A DNA stretch of 5,082 nucleotides from Candidatus Cloacimonadota bacterium. GTDB taxonomy: Bacteria > Cloacimonadota > Cloacimonadia > Cloacimonadales > TCS61. The notes under the pieces were generated by a model. It was not told the origin of the DNA. It saw nothing but the letters and a program-made list of their open reading frames with translations, and searched no databases. A program made the translations under genes and the position numbers. Positions within the stretch are counted from its first letter, which is position 1; each line of letters opens with the position of its first letter. Of the stretch, positions 1 to 5,069 are shown one piece after another. The stretch covers positions 1-5,082 of the forward strand of contig JAIORR010000089.1 in NCBI GenBank assembly GCA_021108055.1. The letters run 5' to 3'.

Positions 1-1242
1 GACCTGCTTTTTGTTTTAAAAATTCCTTATAACAATAAGAAAGCAGTTGCTCTGGGTGAAGAAATTATGGAGTTTATAGATTATCATTCCAAAAAGATGT
101 CAAAGGAACTGGCACAGAAACACTCTGCTTTTCCCAATTTCAAAGGCAGTGTGTATGATAAGAATAAACTCATCCGCAAGAATAATAAATTAGATTGGAA
201 AGAACTCAAGACTGAAATTTCTGAAAATGGTATTCGAAATGCTACCACAACTACCATTGCTCCTACCGGCACAATCAGTATGATATGCAATACTTCCAGT
301 GGAATAGAACCTCAATTTTCTCTGGTTTATGTAAAAAATGTGATGGATGGAGAAAAGCTTCTTTATGTTAATTCTCACTTCGAAAATGCACTCCGTGAAT
401 CCGGAATATATTCCAAAGAACTTTTAGAAAAAGTATCCGAAACAGGAAGCGTTGCTCATATACCGGAAATACCCGAAAACATAAAAAAAATATTTGTAAC
501 TTCACATGATATATCGCCTCAATGGCATATAAAAATGCAGGCTGCCTTCCAGAAATATACGGATAACGCTGTTTCCAAAACTATTAATTTTACCAGAGAA
601 GCTACAAAAGAAGATATAAAAATGGCTTATGAACTTGCCTATGATCTGGATTGCAAAGGTGTGACTGTTTATCGTGATGGAAGCAGGGAAGACCAGGTAT
701 TATCGGTGGGAACGAAAACAAAAGAAACCCCTATGAATGGTACCAGAATAAGTCCCCGCGAAAGACCCGAAATTACAACCGGAATTACACAGAAGATCGA
801 AACAGGATGTGGTCACCTTTATATAACGATCAATTCTGACGAAAAAGGTGCCTGTGAAGTTTTCACACAGATGGGAAAAGTGGGTGGTTGTGCTTCTGCT
901 CAATTGGAAGCGATTGCCAGACTTACATCTTTGTGTTTACGTTCAAATGTAAAAGTAAGTTCCATTGTTAGACAATTGAGAGGTATCCGCTGTCCTTCTC
1001 CGATGTGGAATAATGGCGAAATGGTAACTTCCTGTGCAGATGGTGTTTCAAGATCTCTGGATATATTTATGCAGATCGATAAGAATAAATTAACAGATAT
1101 CAAAGGCATGAATAAAAAAAAGGAATCTGTACAAAAAAGATTACCGAGGGGTTTAATGGCAATCTGTCCGGATTGTGGAAGTGCAGTAGAACATGCCGAA
1201 GGATGTCTTAAATGCAATTCCTGCGGCTGGTCTAAGTGCTGA
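1..1242 (+). CDS. nrdJ: Adenosylcobalamin-dependent (class II) ribonucleotide reductase, C-terminal part (5' truncated by window edge)
   Basis: Class II ribonucleotide reductase makes deoxyribonucleotides from ribonucleotides in the cytoplasm, using adenosylcobalamin to generate the active-site radical, so it needs no oxygen. The frame is open from base 1, and the first codons (DLLFVLKIPYNNKKAVALGE) already match the conserved helix before 'EEIMEFI', so the ATG at 67 is internal and the true start is off the left edge. Visible parts, counting codons from base 1: the substrate-loop motif APTGTIS at 87-93, followed by 'SSGIEPQF'; a TSCPD domain at about 260-357 ending in TSCADGVSRSL; and a C-terminal cysteine-rich zinc-ribbon-like tail with Cys 389, 392, 402, 405, 408 and 413, ending GWSKC. 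This tail is typical of NrdJ. The N-terminal domain and the catalytic-cysteine region are not in the window. A terminator follows the TGA stop. Family assignment is secure; the length of the missing part cannot be seen. Confidence 0.95.
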   Translation, partial: DLLFVLKIPYNNKKAVALGEEIMEFIDYHSKKMSKELAQKHSAFPNFKGSVYDKNKLIRKNNKLDWKELKTEISENGIRNATTTTIAPTGTISMICNTSSGIEPQFSLVYVKNVMDGEKLLYVNSHFENALRESGIYSKELLEKVSETGSVAHIPEIPENIKKIFVTSHDISPQWHIKMQAAFQKYTDNAVSKTINFTREATKEDIKMAYELAYDLDCKGVTVYRDGSREDQVLSVGTKTKETPMNGTRISPRERPEITTGITQKIETGCGHLYITINSDEKGACEVFTQMGKVGGCASAQLEAIARLTSLCLRSNVKVSSIVRQLRGIRCPSPMWNNGEMVTSCADGVSRSLDIFMQIDKNKLTDIKGMNKKKESVQKRLPRGLMAICPDCGSAVEHAEGCLKCNSCGWSKC

Positions 1243-1273
1243 TTTTATTACTAATAAATAAGGATTTATATGT

Positions 1274-1306
1274 GGGTAGAAATTTAATTCTACCCTTTTT
1301 TATTTT
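1274..1306 (+). terminator. Rho-independent terminator after nrdJ
   Basis: A perfect 8-bp stem, GGGTAGAA (1274-1281) with TTCTACCC (1288-1295), encloses a 6-nt loop. It is followed directly by TTTTTTATTTT (1296-1306). It begins 31 bases after the nrdJ stop codon and ends just before the ribosome binding site of the next gene. Transcription of nrdJ should therefore stop here, separating it from the secreted nuclease gene, which then needs its own promoter or read-through. Confidence 0.88.
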
Positions 1307-1308
1307 GC

Positions 1309-1314
1309 AGAGGA
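1309..1314 (+). promoter_or_regulatory. Ribosome binding site for the EEP-domain protein
   Basis: AGAGGA lies 7 nt before the ATG at 1322, a normal Shine-Dalgarno spacing. It supports this start, which is also the one that gives a complete signal peptide. I see no convincing promoter between the nrdJ terminator and this site, because only two bases separate them. If the gene has its own promoter it must lie within or upstream of the terminator. Confidence 0.7.
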
Positions 1315-1321
1315 TATTAAA

Positions 1322-3418
1322 ATGAAAAAGATGATCTTGATAATAGTTATAATGATTTTCATTGTAGAGCTTTCTGCTTTGCGGGTGCTTACCTATAATG
1401 CCTTGAACTTCAGCGACAATTCCGGAAACAGGCTTCAATATTTTCAATCTGTTTTTGATGAGATCGAACCTGATATAGTGCTTTTGCAGGAAATTGCTAA
1501 TGAAGAAGGAGCAGAACTTCTTCTTACTGCTTTGAATAATGGTGGGAACAATTTTTCCAGAGCACGTTTTTTAGACGGACCGGACACGGAAAATATGTTG
1601 TTCTACAGAAATTCCGTTGTCACTTTTGCTTCTCAGGATACGATCGATACCGAGCTGCGAGATATTTCTGAATATGAATTATTGCTGGAAGGAAACCTGA
1701 TAAGATTTTATAGTTGCCACTTAAAGGCAAGTCAGGGGAATGAACTTCTCAGGCTGGAAGAGGTTACTATATTGCGGGATCATCTCAATTTATTAGAAGA
1801 AGGATCGGAATTTATTATTGCCGGCGATATGAATTTTTATACGAGCAATGAGCCGGGATATCAGAAGTTCATTGCAGACGAAACCAATAATATCGGTCGT
1901 GCTCAAGACCTTTCCGATCAGGTCGGTTCCTGGAATAATAATCAGAACTTTGCTGCTGTGCATACACAATCTACAAGGGAAACTGCATTTGGCGGAGGAG
2001 CTGGCGGCGGGCTGGATGACAGATTCGATTTCATTCTTTCTTCTTATGAGATCGATAATGGATATGGATTGGAATATATAACAGATAGCCTTACACCATT
2101 CGGAAACGATGGAGACCATTTTAACCAGTCGATTAACGCAGGAACTAATTCTGCAGTTTCACCGGAAATTGCAGATGCACTTTATGAAGCTTCCGACCAT
2201 TTACCGGTTTTTGCAGATTTCGATGTAATCCCTTCTGCTCAGGAAATTATTGTTGTTACAATTCCAAATATAGAAGAGCAGTGGGAACAAGATTCTACAC
2301 AGGAAATAAGGTGGGCTTCGGCAAATTTTTCCGGTAATATCAAGATCGAGCTTGAATCGGTTGAGAGCAGTTCACGAGAAATTCTTATTGCTTCCACCGA
2401 AAATGACGGAATTTGGGAATGGAACATTCCATTAGAACAGCCCCTTGGTGAATATATTATCGTGGTTTCCGATACGGATGACGGCATTCCATCCGATGAA
2501 AGTAATAATCCTTTCTCTATCATTGAACCGGTTCCTGTAATTACTATCTATGATATCCAGTATTCTTTAACGGGACCTTCTCCGCTTGCAGGAACAAATG
2601 TAATAACTTGCGGCATCGTAACGGGTGTTTTTGATAGTGGCTATTTTATCCAGGATGGTGCAGGTGTCTGGAATGGGATTTTTATTTATAATTTCTCTAA
2701 TGATCCGCAGCGAGGAGATTCGTTGATCATTGCGGGAACTGTTGCAGAATATTATGATAAAACCGAACTTAATGATATTAGTTTTTTTGAAGTGCAGTCA
2801 GGTAATAATATTCTGCCGGAATCTGTTGTTTTAAATACTGGTGATGTTAGTCAGGAAGATTATGAAGGTGTACTTGTAAAAGTGGAAAATGCAGAATGTG
2901 TTGAAGTTAATACGGGGTATGATGAATGGATAGTCGATGATGGTTCGGGGGAAATAATAATAGGCGATCTGATGTTTTCCTTTTTTCCTGTTATGGGTGA
3001 ATTCTACGACATTACCGGTATAGTCGATTATTCATATAGTAATTTTAAGATCGAACCGAGAGATGGGAACGACATCATTGTTTCTGCATCCGCAGATGAG
3101 ATTGTTCTTTCTCCGAAGGTTGAATTGTATAATTATCCCAATCCGTTCAACCCGGAAACAACAATACAATTTTCAACCACAGAGCACACGGAGAACACGG
3201 AGTTAATTATATATAACATTAAAGGTCAGAAAGTGAAGATTTTGGATATTTTGGAGTGCGGTAACCGTGTTACCGCCGCATCAACACGGTTGATGCACTC
3301 CATAACCTGGGACGGAACAGATGAAAGCAACCAGCCTGTAAGTTCAGGGATTTATTTCTATCAGTTGAAAATCGGAAATAAGTTTGTTAAGACAAAGCCG
3401 ATGCTGCTACTAAAATAG
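1322..3418 (+). CDS. Secreted endonuclease/exonuclease/phosphatase-family protein with Ig-like, OB-like and type IX sorting domains
   Basis: Probably an exported metal-dependent nuclease or phosphodiesterase. Residues 1-19 form a signal peptide (MKK, hydrophobic core, likely cut after ELSA). An EEP catalytic domain spans about 20-300. Its expected residues are present: N26 (TYNALNF), E57 (LLQEI), H133 (CHLKAS), D169 and N171 (AGDMNF), D236 (DRFDFIL), and D292-H293 (SDHLPV). Residues 308-401 resemble the Kre9/KNH-type Ig-like domain (EEQWEQDSTQEIRW...NDGIWEWNIP). Residues 404-587 resemble the OB-like region of ExeM/NucH-type secreted nucleases (GIVTGVFDSGYFIQDG...GTVAEYYDKTEL). Residues 596-698 are a FlgD-like C-terminal sorting domain (NYPNPFNPETTI...SSGIYFYQLK), suggesting release or surface attachment through type IX secretion. 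Two DNA repeat elements are translated inside this last domain, at residues 619-627 and 644-661. The fold is well supported, but the substrate (DNA, RNA or a phosphoester) cannot be decided from sequence. It converges on the esterase gene. Confidence 0.9.
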   Translation: MKKMILIIVIMIFIVELSALRVLTYNALNFSDNSGNRLQYFQSVFDEIEPDIVLLQEIANEEGAELLLTALNNGGNNFSRARFLDGPDTENMLFYRNSVVTFASQDTIDTELRDISEYELLLEGNLIRFYSCHLKASQGNELLRLEEVTILRDHLNLLEEGSEFIIAGDMNFYTSNEPGYQKFIADETNNIGRAQDLSDQVGSWNNNQNFAAVHTQSTRETAFGGGAGGGLDDRFDFILSSYEIDNGYGLEYITDSLTPFGNDGDHFNQSINAGTNSAVSPEIADALYEASDHLPVFADFDVIPSAQEIIVVTIPNIEEQWEQDSTQEIRWASANFSGNIKIELESVESSSREILIASTENDGIWEWNIPLEQPLGEYIIVVSDTDDGIPSDESNNPFSIIEPVPVITIYDIQYSLTGPSPLAGTNVITCGIVTGVFDSGYFIQDGAGVWNGIFIYNFSNDPQRGDSLIIAGTVAEYYDKTELNDISFFEVQSGNNILPESVVLNTGDVSQEDYEGVLVKVENAECVEVNTGYDEWIVDDGSGEIIIGDLMFSFFPVMGEFYDITGIVDYSYSNFKIEPRDGNDIIVSASADEIVLSPKVELYNYPNPFNPETTIQFSTTEHTENTELIIYNIKGQKVKILDILECGNRVTAASTRLMHSITWDGTDESNQPVSSGIYFYQLKIGNKFVKTKPMLLLK
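3176..3202 (+). repeat. 9-nt-period tandem repeat inside the sorting-domain code
   Basis: Three consecutive 9-nt units, ACCACAGAG, CACACGGAG and AACACGGAG, translate exactly in frame as TTE-HTE-NTE (residues 619-627). The last two units share ACACGGAG perfectly. The usual sorting domain has a short variable strand here, between 'TTIQFS' and 'LIIYNIKGQKVK'. The ACAGAG/CACGGAG wording resembles repeats dispersed between genes in many bacteria (recollection, not verified). It may be an inserted repeat that the protein tolerates, or simply local codon repetition. Confidence 0.55.
3252..3302. repeat. REP/BIME-like double-hairpin palindromic element, in frame within the EEP-protein gene
   Basis: An outer 6-bp stem, TGGAGT (3252-3257) with ACTCCA (3297-3302), encloses two perfect 8-bp hairpins: GCGGTAAC/GTTACCGC (3258-3265/3269-3276, loop CGT) and GCATCAAC/GTTGATGC (3278-3285/3289-3296, loop ACG). 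Only C3277 is unpaired at the junction. The two halves are inverted copies of one 24-nt unit: GGAGTGC, three bases, AACCGTGTT, three bases, GC. The variable triplets differ between the copies (GGT..ACC against ATC..GAT) but stay complementary within each, so both hairpins are preserved. It encodes ECGNRVTAASTRLMHS (residues 645-660), residues foreign to the usual FlgD-like domain, and keeps the frame. The structure is certain; its mobile or repetitive nature is inferred. Confidence 0.8.
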
Positions 3419-3419
3419 T

Positions 3420-3475
3420 GACCTTCGGAATGGTTTTAGAACTTCTTGCTTTTCTCGACCTTCCGAATGGTTTAA
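3420..3475 (+). repeat. Direct repeat pair with 37-nt period after the EEP-protein stop
   Basis: GACCTTCGGAATGGTTTTA (3420-3438) recurs at 3457-3475 as GACCTTCCGAATGGTTTAA. The first 17 bases of the two copies differ only in the core base (TTCGGAA against TTCCGAA), with one further difference near the end. Because TTCGGAA and TTCCGAA are reverse complements, the two copies can also pair with each other: ACC-TTCGGAA (3421-3430) with TTCCGAA-T-GGT (3461-3471), enclosing a 30-nt loop. The pair starts two bases after the stop codon. It could form a weak 3'-end structure for the mRNA, but it lacks a following T-tract. Confidence 0.6.
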
Positions 3476-3521
3476 AAGTTTGGGAGCATTTGTCATTAAT
3501 GTAAATAAACTTGAGAAACAT

Positions 3522-3573
3522 AAGTTAAGTTGGTTTTACCAATTTTAACTTAAGTTGGTTACATTCAACTTAA
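3522..3573. repeat. Two adjacent AT-rich hairpins built from a TAAGTTGGTT repeat
   Basis: Hairpin A pairs AAGTTAA (3522-3528) with TTAACTT (3545-3551) and TTGGT (3530-3534) with ACCAA (3538-3542), with a TTT loop and a small internal mismatch. Hairpin B pairs TTAAGTTG (3550-3557) perfectly with CAACTTAA (3566-3573) around an 8-nt loop. TAAGTTGGTT occurs twice in direct orientation, at 3526-3535 and 3551-3560. The block sits between two convergent genes, so a role in bidirectional transcription termination is possible, though neither strand shows a clear T-tract after the stem. It could equally be remnant repeat DNA. Confidence 0.6.
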
Positions 3574-3658
3574 AGCCGAGCGTGCCATTCTTGCCCGCAT
3601 CTGGCAGGCTCTTTCACATTTCTTCTTGCTTAGCTGTGGAGCTGTGTGTTAGTGGCTT
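3573..3658. repeat. Structured boundary element (attC-like candidate) 3' of the esterase-like gene
   Basis: This 86-base block is GC-richer than its surroundings. AAGCC (3573-3577) can pair with GGCTT (3654-3658). Inside, GAGC-TGCCA (3578-3581, 3583-3587) pairs with TGGCA-GCTC (3602-3606, 3608-3611) with one G/G mismatch and a 14-nt loop. AGCTGTG is directly repeated at 3632-3638 and 3640-3646. Its right end holds TGTGTTAGTGGC (3645-3656), the inverse of the sequence just upstream of the esterase start. Read on the minus strand it begins CACTAAC five bases after the stop, the position where an integron attC would begin. The ends do not fit RYYYAAC/GTTRRRY strictly and no matching partner end is found in the intergenic region, so a true attC is not demonstrated. 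Confidence 0.45.
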
Positions 3659-3661
3659 CAA

Positions 3662-4981
3662 TTACTTAATACCTGACATTTCATCAATATAGAATAAACC
3701 ATCAAAAACATTCTTCCAATCTGATTTTGTTGCTTCGTTATGACAATCTCCGGACATTAAAAACTTTGAAATATGTGCATTTTTCAGATTGATAAAACCA
3801 TAATTAATCTGTTTTGAATGAATTACTTTTTCTAAGGAGTTTTCCTCCGAAACAATTTTCTCTGTATCTGTAAAATTACCTTGAAATGCTTTATTGTTAA
3901 ATTCTCCATTATATGCAATAAATCCTATTGAATATATTTTTTCTGTATATTCGCGATAAAGAATTTCACCCATCAAATGACCAATCCAATTTAAATTTAT
4001 TCCTTCAGCTTCATATTCGGCAATTAATTCGTTAGAAAAGATATACGAACAATTTTTTAATGTATGAAAACTGTGAGCCCAAATTATGATTTTTTCACCT
4101 TTATACTTATGCTCAAATAGCCACTTAAAATTATCCGCCATTTGTGCATCTCTGCTAATATGTTTATTATTTTCAGAACTCCATTTATATTCAGCAAATC
4201 CTCTCAGATTTTTCATTTCTTGAATAAAAAAGTTATCGATCGATGAAACATCAGATTTTTCAATACTTATTAATTTATCAATAGTATCAAAAAATATTGT
4301 TTTAAATTTATTTGAAAATTTATATTCAAATGGTTTTGAAAAAAACTCTGAAACAATTTTAAGGAAACTTTCTTGAACATTTGAATTTACTTTATCCGGA
4401 GAAACGGAGTTTTTGATAAACTCTAAATAATCCTCAATAAATTTATTTTGCTTTTTCCCATTAGTATATTGGCAATCAAAACCTGTTATATGTATTGGAT
4501 TATCAGAATCATTTTGATGTTTTAAATATTCATAAAATGGCTGAATTTCATTTCCTGTAGTCCAGAAACCCCATAAACATTTTATCAGCTCAGTTATAGG
4601 GATATTCTTATTTTTGAATTGATTACCCTTAATATTGCAATCGTAAAAATCAGATTCATAAGCTAATACATTGAACCCCATTTCTTCGTGTAAGTATTTT
4701 ATTATTTTTGCTTTGGCTATAAATGTTGTTCCATCTCCGTGATCTTGTTCACCTAACAAAACAATTTCAGAATTACCAATAATATTTTTTAGGAAATGAA
4801 AATCAGAATTTTCCCCTTCATTTAAATCTATTGTCTTTATATTAAATTGATTAGAATACAAGAATTTATTTAGATTATTTTGATTATCTGTTTCCATTTT
4901 GAAAATATTCTCCTTATTTGTTTTTTCAACACAATTTAATAAAAAAAATAGTATCGGAAAAATCAAAATAACGACTCTCAT
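3662..4981 (-). CDS. Erythromycin-esterase-family protein, probable lipoprotein
   Basis: A 439-residue member of the erythromycin esterase superfamily (EreA/EreB-like, PF05139 type). Family motifs in order: IVLLGEQDHGDGTTF at 73-87, with H81 in the place of the catalytic histidine of the family's GE..H motif; AYESDF at 107-112 (E109); the helix FWTTGNEIQPFYEYL at 139-153; ITGFDC at 165-170; RDAQMADNFKWL at 277-288; and IIIWAHSFHTLKN at 298-310 (H303, H306). The N-terminus is a short hydrophobic signal followed by LLNC (Cys17), suggesting a lipoprotein, although Asn before the cysteine is unusual. Known Ere enzymes hydrolyse the macrolide lactone, but many family members have unknown substrates, so resistance should not be assumed. 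The ATG at 4981 is supported by an AAAGGAAA site. The gene is isolated, convergent with the EEP gene, very AT-rich and bracketed by a 12-bp inverted repeat, all suggesting acquisition. Confidence 0.88.
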   Translation of the reverse strand: MRVVILIFPILFFLLNCVEKTNKENIFKMETDNQNNLNKFLYSNQFNIKTIDLNEGENSDFHFLKNIIGNSEIVLLGEQDHGDGTTFIAKAKIIKYLHEEMGFNVLAYESDFYDCNIKGNQFKNKNIPITELIKCLWGFWTTGNEIQPFYEYLKHQNDSDNPIHITGFDCQYTNGKKQNKFIEDYLEFIKNSVSPDKVNSNVQESFLKIVSEFFSKPFEYKFSNKFKTIFFDTIDKLISIEKSDVSSIDNFFIQEMKNLRGFAEYKWSSENNKHISRDAQMADNFKWLFEHKYKGEKIIIWAHSFHTLKNCSYIFSNELIAEYEAEGINLNWIGHLMGEILYREYTEKIYSIGFIAYNGEFNNKAFQGNFTDTEKIVSEENSLEKVIHSKQINYGFINLKNAHISKFLMSGDCHNEATKSDWKNVFDGLFYIDEMSGIK

Positions 4982-4985
4982 TTTG

Positions 4986-4993
4986 TTTCCTTT
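4986..4993 (-). promoter_or_regulatory. Ribosome binding site for the erythromycin-esterase-family gene
   Basis: On the minus strand, AAAGGAAA precedes the ATG (4981-4979), with AAGGA ending 6 nt upstream of it. This fixes the start and keeps the N-terminal signal sequence complete. The site lies inside the 15-nt spacer between the inverted repeat and the start codon, so if this is a mobile unit it carries its own translation signal. Confidence 0.7.
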
Positions 4994-4996
4994 ATT

Positions 4997-5008
4997 GCCA
5001 CTAACACA
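4997..5008. repeat. Right copy of the 12-bp inverted repeat (GCCACTAACACA)
   Basis: It is the perfect reverse complement of TGTGTTAGTGGC at 3645-3656 and lies 15 nt upstream of the esterase-like start codon. On the minus strand it reads TGTGTTAGTGGC, with the invariant GTT of an integron core site but not the full GTTRRRY. Sequence to its right is unrelated to sequence to the left of the other copy, so the match is confined to the repeat. Confidence 0.75.
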
Positions 5009-5030
5009 AGATCTTTCAGACTTTTGTCAA
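5001..5030 (-). promoter_or_regulatory. Possible sigma-70-type promoter for the erythromycin-esterase-family gene
   Basis: On the minus strand a perfect TTGACA (-35) lies at 5030-5025. It is followed after 18 nt by TGTTAG at 5006-5001, a poor -10 box with only three of six consensus bases. The -10 candidate falls inside the inverted repeat, so the promoter would straddle the boundary of the proposed cassette. The TTGACA may be fortuitous or part of a repeat, and promoter consensus in this lineage may differ. Confidence 0.3.
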
Positions 5031-5043
5031 GTTTCAAAATGTT

Positions 5044-5069
5044 TCGACTCGTCATTCTTTACGAGTCGA
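5044..5069. repeat. Perfect 9-bp hairpin at the right edge
   Basis: TCGACTCGT (5044-5052) and ACGAGTCGA (5061-5069) form a perfect 9-bp stem around an 8-nt loop. No T-tract follows on either strand, so it is not a standard terminator. It lies outside the 12-bp inverted repeat, upstream of the esterase-like gene, and may be a short interspersed palindrome or part of a boundary element that continues beyond the window. Confidence 0.65.

Larger units (their letters stand above)
3645..5008 (-). mobile_element. Possible gene-cassette-like unit carrying the erythromycin-esterase-like gene
   Basis: A perfect 12-bp inverted repeat, TGTGTTAGTGGC (3645-3656) and GCCACTAACACA (4997-5008), brackets a single gene. 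Read on the minus strand the order is: repeat, 15 nt holding the ribosome binding site, the ORF, 5 nt, inverse repeat. The interior is much more AT-rich than the EEP gene: hand counts gave 7 of 60 G/C in the line at 4261 and 17 of 60 at 4081, against 28 of 60 at 1921 and 20 of 60 at 2761. No direct target duplication flanks the ends and there is no transposase, which argues against a simple transposon. Integron-type capture is the main alternative, also unproven. The repeats and spacing are directly visible; mobility is inferred. Confidence 0.4.

Noticed and set aside
67..69. ATG at 67 as the start of the ribonucleotide reductase gene
   Set aside because: The same frame is open from base 1, and the preceding residues match the conserved region of the enzyme, so the start lies outside the window.
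900..1217. A 105-codon minus-strand ORF opposite nrdJ
   Set aside because: It lies wholly opposite strongly conserved TSCPD and cysteine-tail code, has no recognisable domain, and is a shadow of the real gene.
1793..2119. Minus-strand and alternate-frame ORFs inside the EEP domain (also 1848-2081 on the plus strand)
   Set aside because: They overlap catalytic-domain code that has intact motifs, and they show no family features of their own.
3420..3480. The repeat pair as an intrinsic terminator of the EEP gene
   Set aside because: The possible stem encloses a 30-nt loop with a bulge and is followed by AAAAGTTTGGG, not a T-tract.
3563..3569. ATTCAAC (minus strand GTTGAAT) as the missing GTTRRRY end of an attC
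   Set aside because: It fits the seven-base consensus but is not complementary to the CACTAAC end at 3648-3654 and lies within an AT-rich hairpin. One seven-base degenerate match is expected by chance.
3419..3661. CRISPR array or tRNA/small RNA gene in the repeat-rich intergenic region
   Set aside because: The repeats differ from each other, occur only in pairs and have no regular spacer series. No cloverleaf with an anticodon arm could be drawn.
3645..5008. Classical transposon with terminal inverted repeats
   Set aside because: There is no transposase inside, the bases just outside the two repeats (GAGCTG and AGATCT) do not form a target duplication, and the repeats sit unusually close to the ORF ends.
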